From Rhodoferax sp. (GTDB taxonomy: Bacteria; Pseudomonadota; Gammaproteobacteria; Burkholderiales; Burkholderiaceae_C), in assembly GCA_021731215.1 (NCBI GenBank), contig JAKFXU010000416.1:1-5830 (forward strand): a stretch of DNA of 5,830 nucleotides, written 5' to 3'. The first letter of the stretch is position 1; each line of letters begins with the position of its first letter. The notes below the pieces were generated by a model, which was not told where the DNA came from, ran no database searches, and saw only the letters and a list, made by a program, of their open reading frames with translations. Below are positions 5,321 to 5,830 of the stretch, piece by piece. The translations under genes were made by a program, and so were the position numbers.

Positions 5321-5830
5321 ATGAAACCGATTCAAGTAGGCCTGCTGGGCATGGGTGTGGTGGGCTCGGGCACGTTCAACGTGTTGCGCCGCAATCAGGA
5401 AGAAATCAAGCGCCGCGCCGGCCGCGGCATCGAGATCACCATGGTGGCCGATCTCGATCTGGCACGGGCGCAAGCCCAGGTGGGCGACGGAGTCACGGTG
5501 GTGAGCGATGCGCGCGCCGTGATCGCCAATCCGGACATCGACATCGTGATTGAACTGATTGGCGGCTACGGCATTGCGCGCACGCTGGTGCTGGAGGCGA
5601 TTGCCGCCGGCAAGCATGTGGTGACCGCCAACAAGGCCTTGCTGGCGGTGCACGGCACCGAGATTTTTGCGGCCGCCTCAAGCAAGGGCGTGATGGTGGC
5701 GTTCGAGGCGGCGGTGGCCGGGGGCATCCCGATCATCAAGGCGCTGCGCGAGGGCCTGACCGCCAACCGCATCCAGTGGATTGCCGGCATCATCAACGGC
5801 ACCACCAACTTCATCTTGTCCGAGATGCGC
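5321..5830 (+). CDS. hom: Homoserine dehydrogenase (5' part, cut by window end)
   Basis: This enzyme reduces L-aspartate 4-semialdehyde to L-homoserine with NAD(P)H, the branch point toward threonine and methionine. The first 170 codons are present and remain open to the last base. The N-terminal Rossmann domain carries GLLGMGVVGSGT with GxGxxG at residues 10-15. Then follow IVIELIGG (75-82), VVTANKALL (100-108) with the conserved Lys105, FEAAVAGGIPII (128-139) and GIINGTTNFIL (156-166), the start of the catalytic domain. There is no aspartokinase domain in front, so this is the monofunctional form; whether a C-terminal ACT domain follows cannot be seen. The ATG at 5321 gives the family N-terminus (MKPIQVGLLG). 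The Shine-Dalgarno is weak: only a GAG 13 bases upstream. It follows alaA by 72 bases on the same strand; in related genomes thrC usually comes next (from memory). Confidence 0.96.
   Translation, partial: MKPIQVGLLGMGVVGSGTFNVLRRNQEEIKRRAGRGIEITMVADLDLARAQAQVGDGVTVVSDARAVIANPDIDIVIELIGGYGIARTLVLEAIAAGKHVVTANKALLAVHGTEIFAAASSKGVMVAFEAAVAGGIPIIKALREGLTANRIQWIAGIINGTTNFILSEMR

Noticed and set aside
1..5830. Novel defence, mobile or biosynthetic system
   Set aside because: All coding space is taken by recognisable core genes with similar composition; no repeats, integrase, transposase or toxin-antitoxin pair was found. The PIN domain is part of a PhoH fusion and has no antitoxin gene beside it.

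Overview
This window reads as an ordinary chromosomal housekeeping segment of a GC-rich betaproteobacterium, most likely Burkholderiales and probably the Comamonadaceae (Rhodoferax/Polaromonas type). The assignment rests on my recognition of the protein sequences and of the gene order; no search was run. I see no mobile element, tRNA, rRNA, CRISPR array or foreign-looking composition, and no gene-free stretch longer than about 180 bases.

Layout. Left edge to 1007 (+): the last ~334 residues of the replicative helicase DnaB, cut by the window start. 1010-2728 (-): a PhoH-family PIN-ATPase protein, tail to tail with dnaB with only two bases between the stop codons. 2729-2904: a 176-base spacer with a terminator-like hairpin and a cluster of small palindromes. 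2905-3390 (-): a Bcp/PrxQ peroxiredoxin that has the peroxidatic Cys45 but lacks the Cys50 found in E. coli Bcp. 3391-3530: a 140-base spacer. 3531-3911 (-): a small Mth938-like (DUF498) protein. 3912-4021: a divergent promoter region in which the two -10 elements appear to overlap. 4022-5248 (+): an AlaA-type glutamate-pyruvate aminotransferase starting at TTG. 5321 to the right edge (+): the first 170 residues of homoserine dehydrogenase.

Functional grouping. The rightmost pair (alaA, hom) belongs to amino-acid biosynthesis: alanine from pyruvate and glutamate, then the aspartate-family branch to homoserine, threonine and methionine. The three minus-strand genes (DUF498, bcp, phoH) are co-oriented but separated by 140-176 bases, so they may be separate transcription units. 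bcp is an antioxidant enzyme, phoH is a probable RNA-directed nuclease/ATPase, and the DUF498 protein has no firm bacterial role.

The sequence does not support a previously undescribed system. The points worth a second look are regulatory architecture (overlapping divergent -10 elements, hairpins between bcp and phoH and at the alaA stop), the missing resolving cysteine in Bcp, the TTG start of alaA, and the long Pro/Ala-rich N-terminal tail of the PhoH protein.
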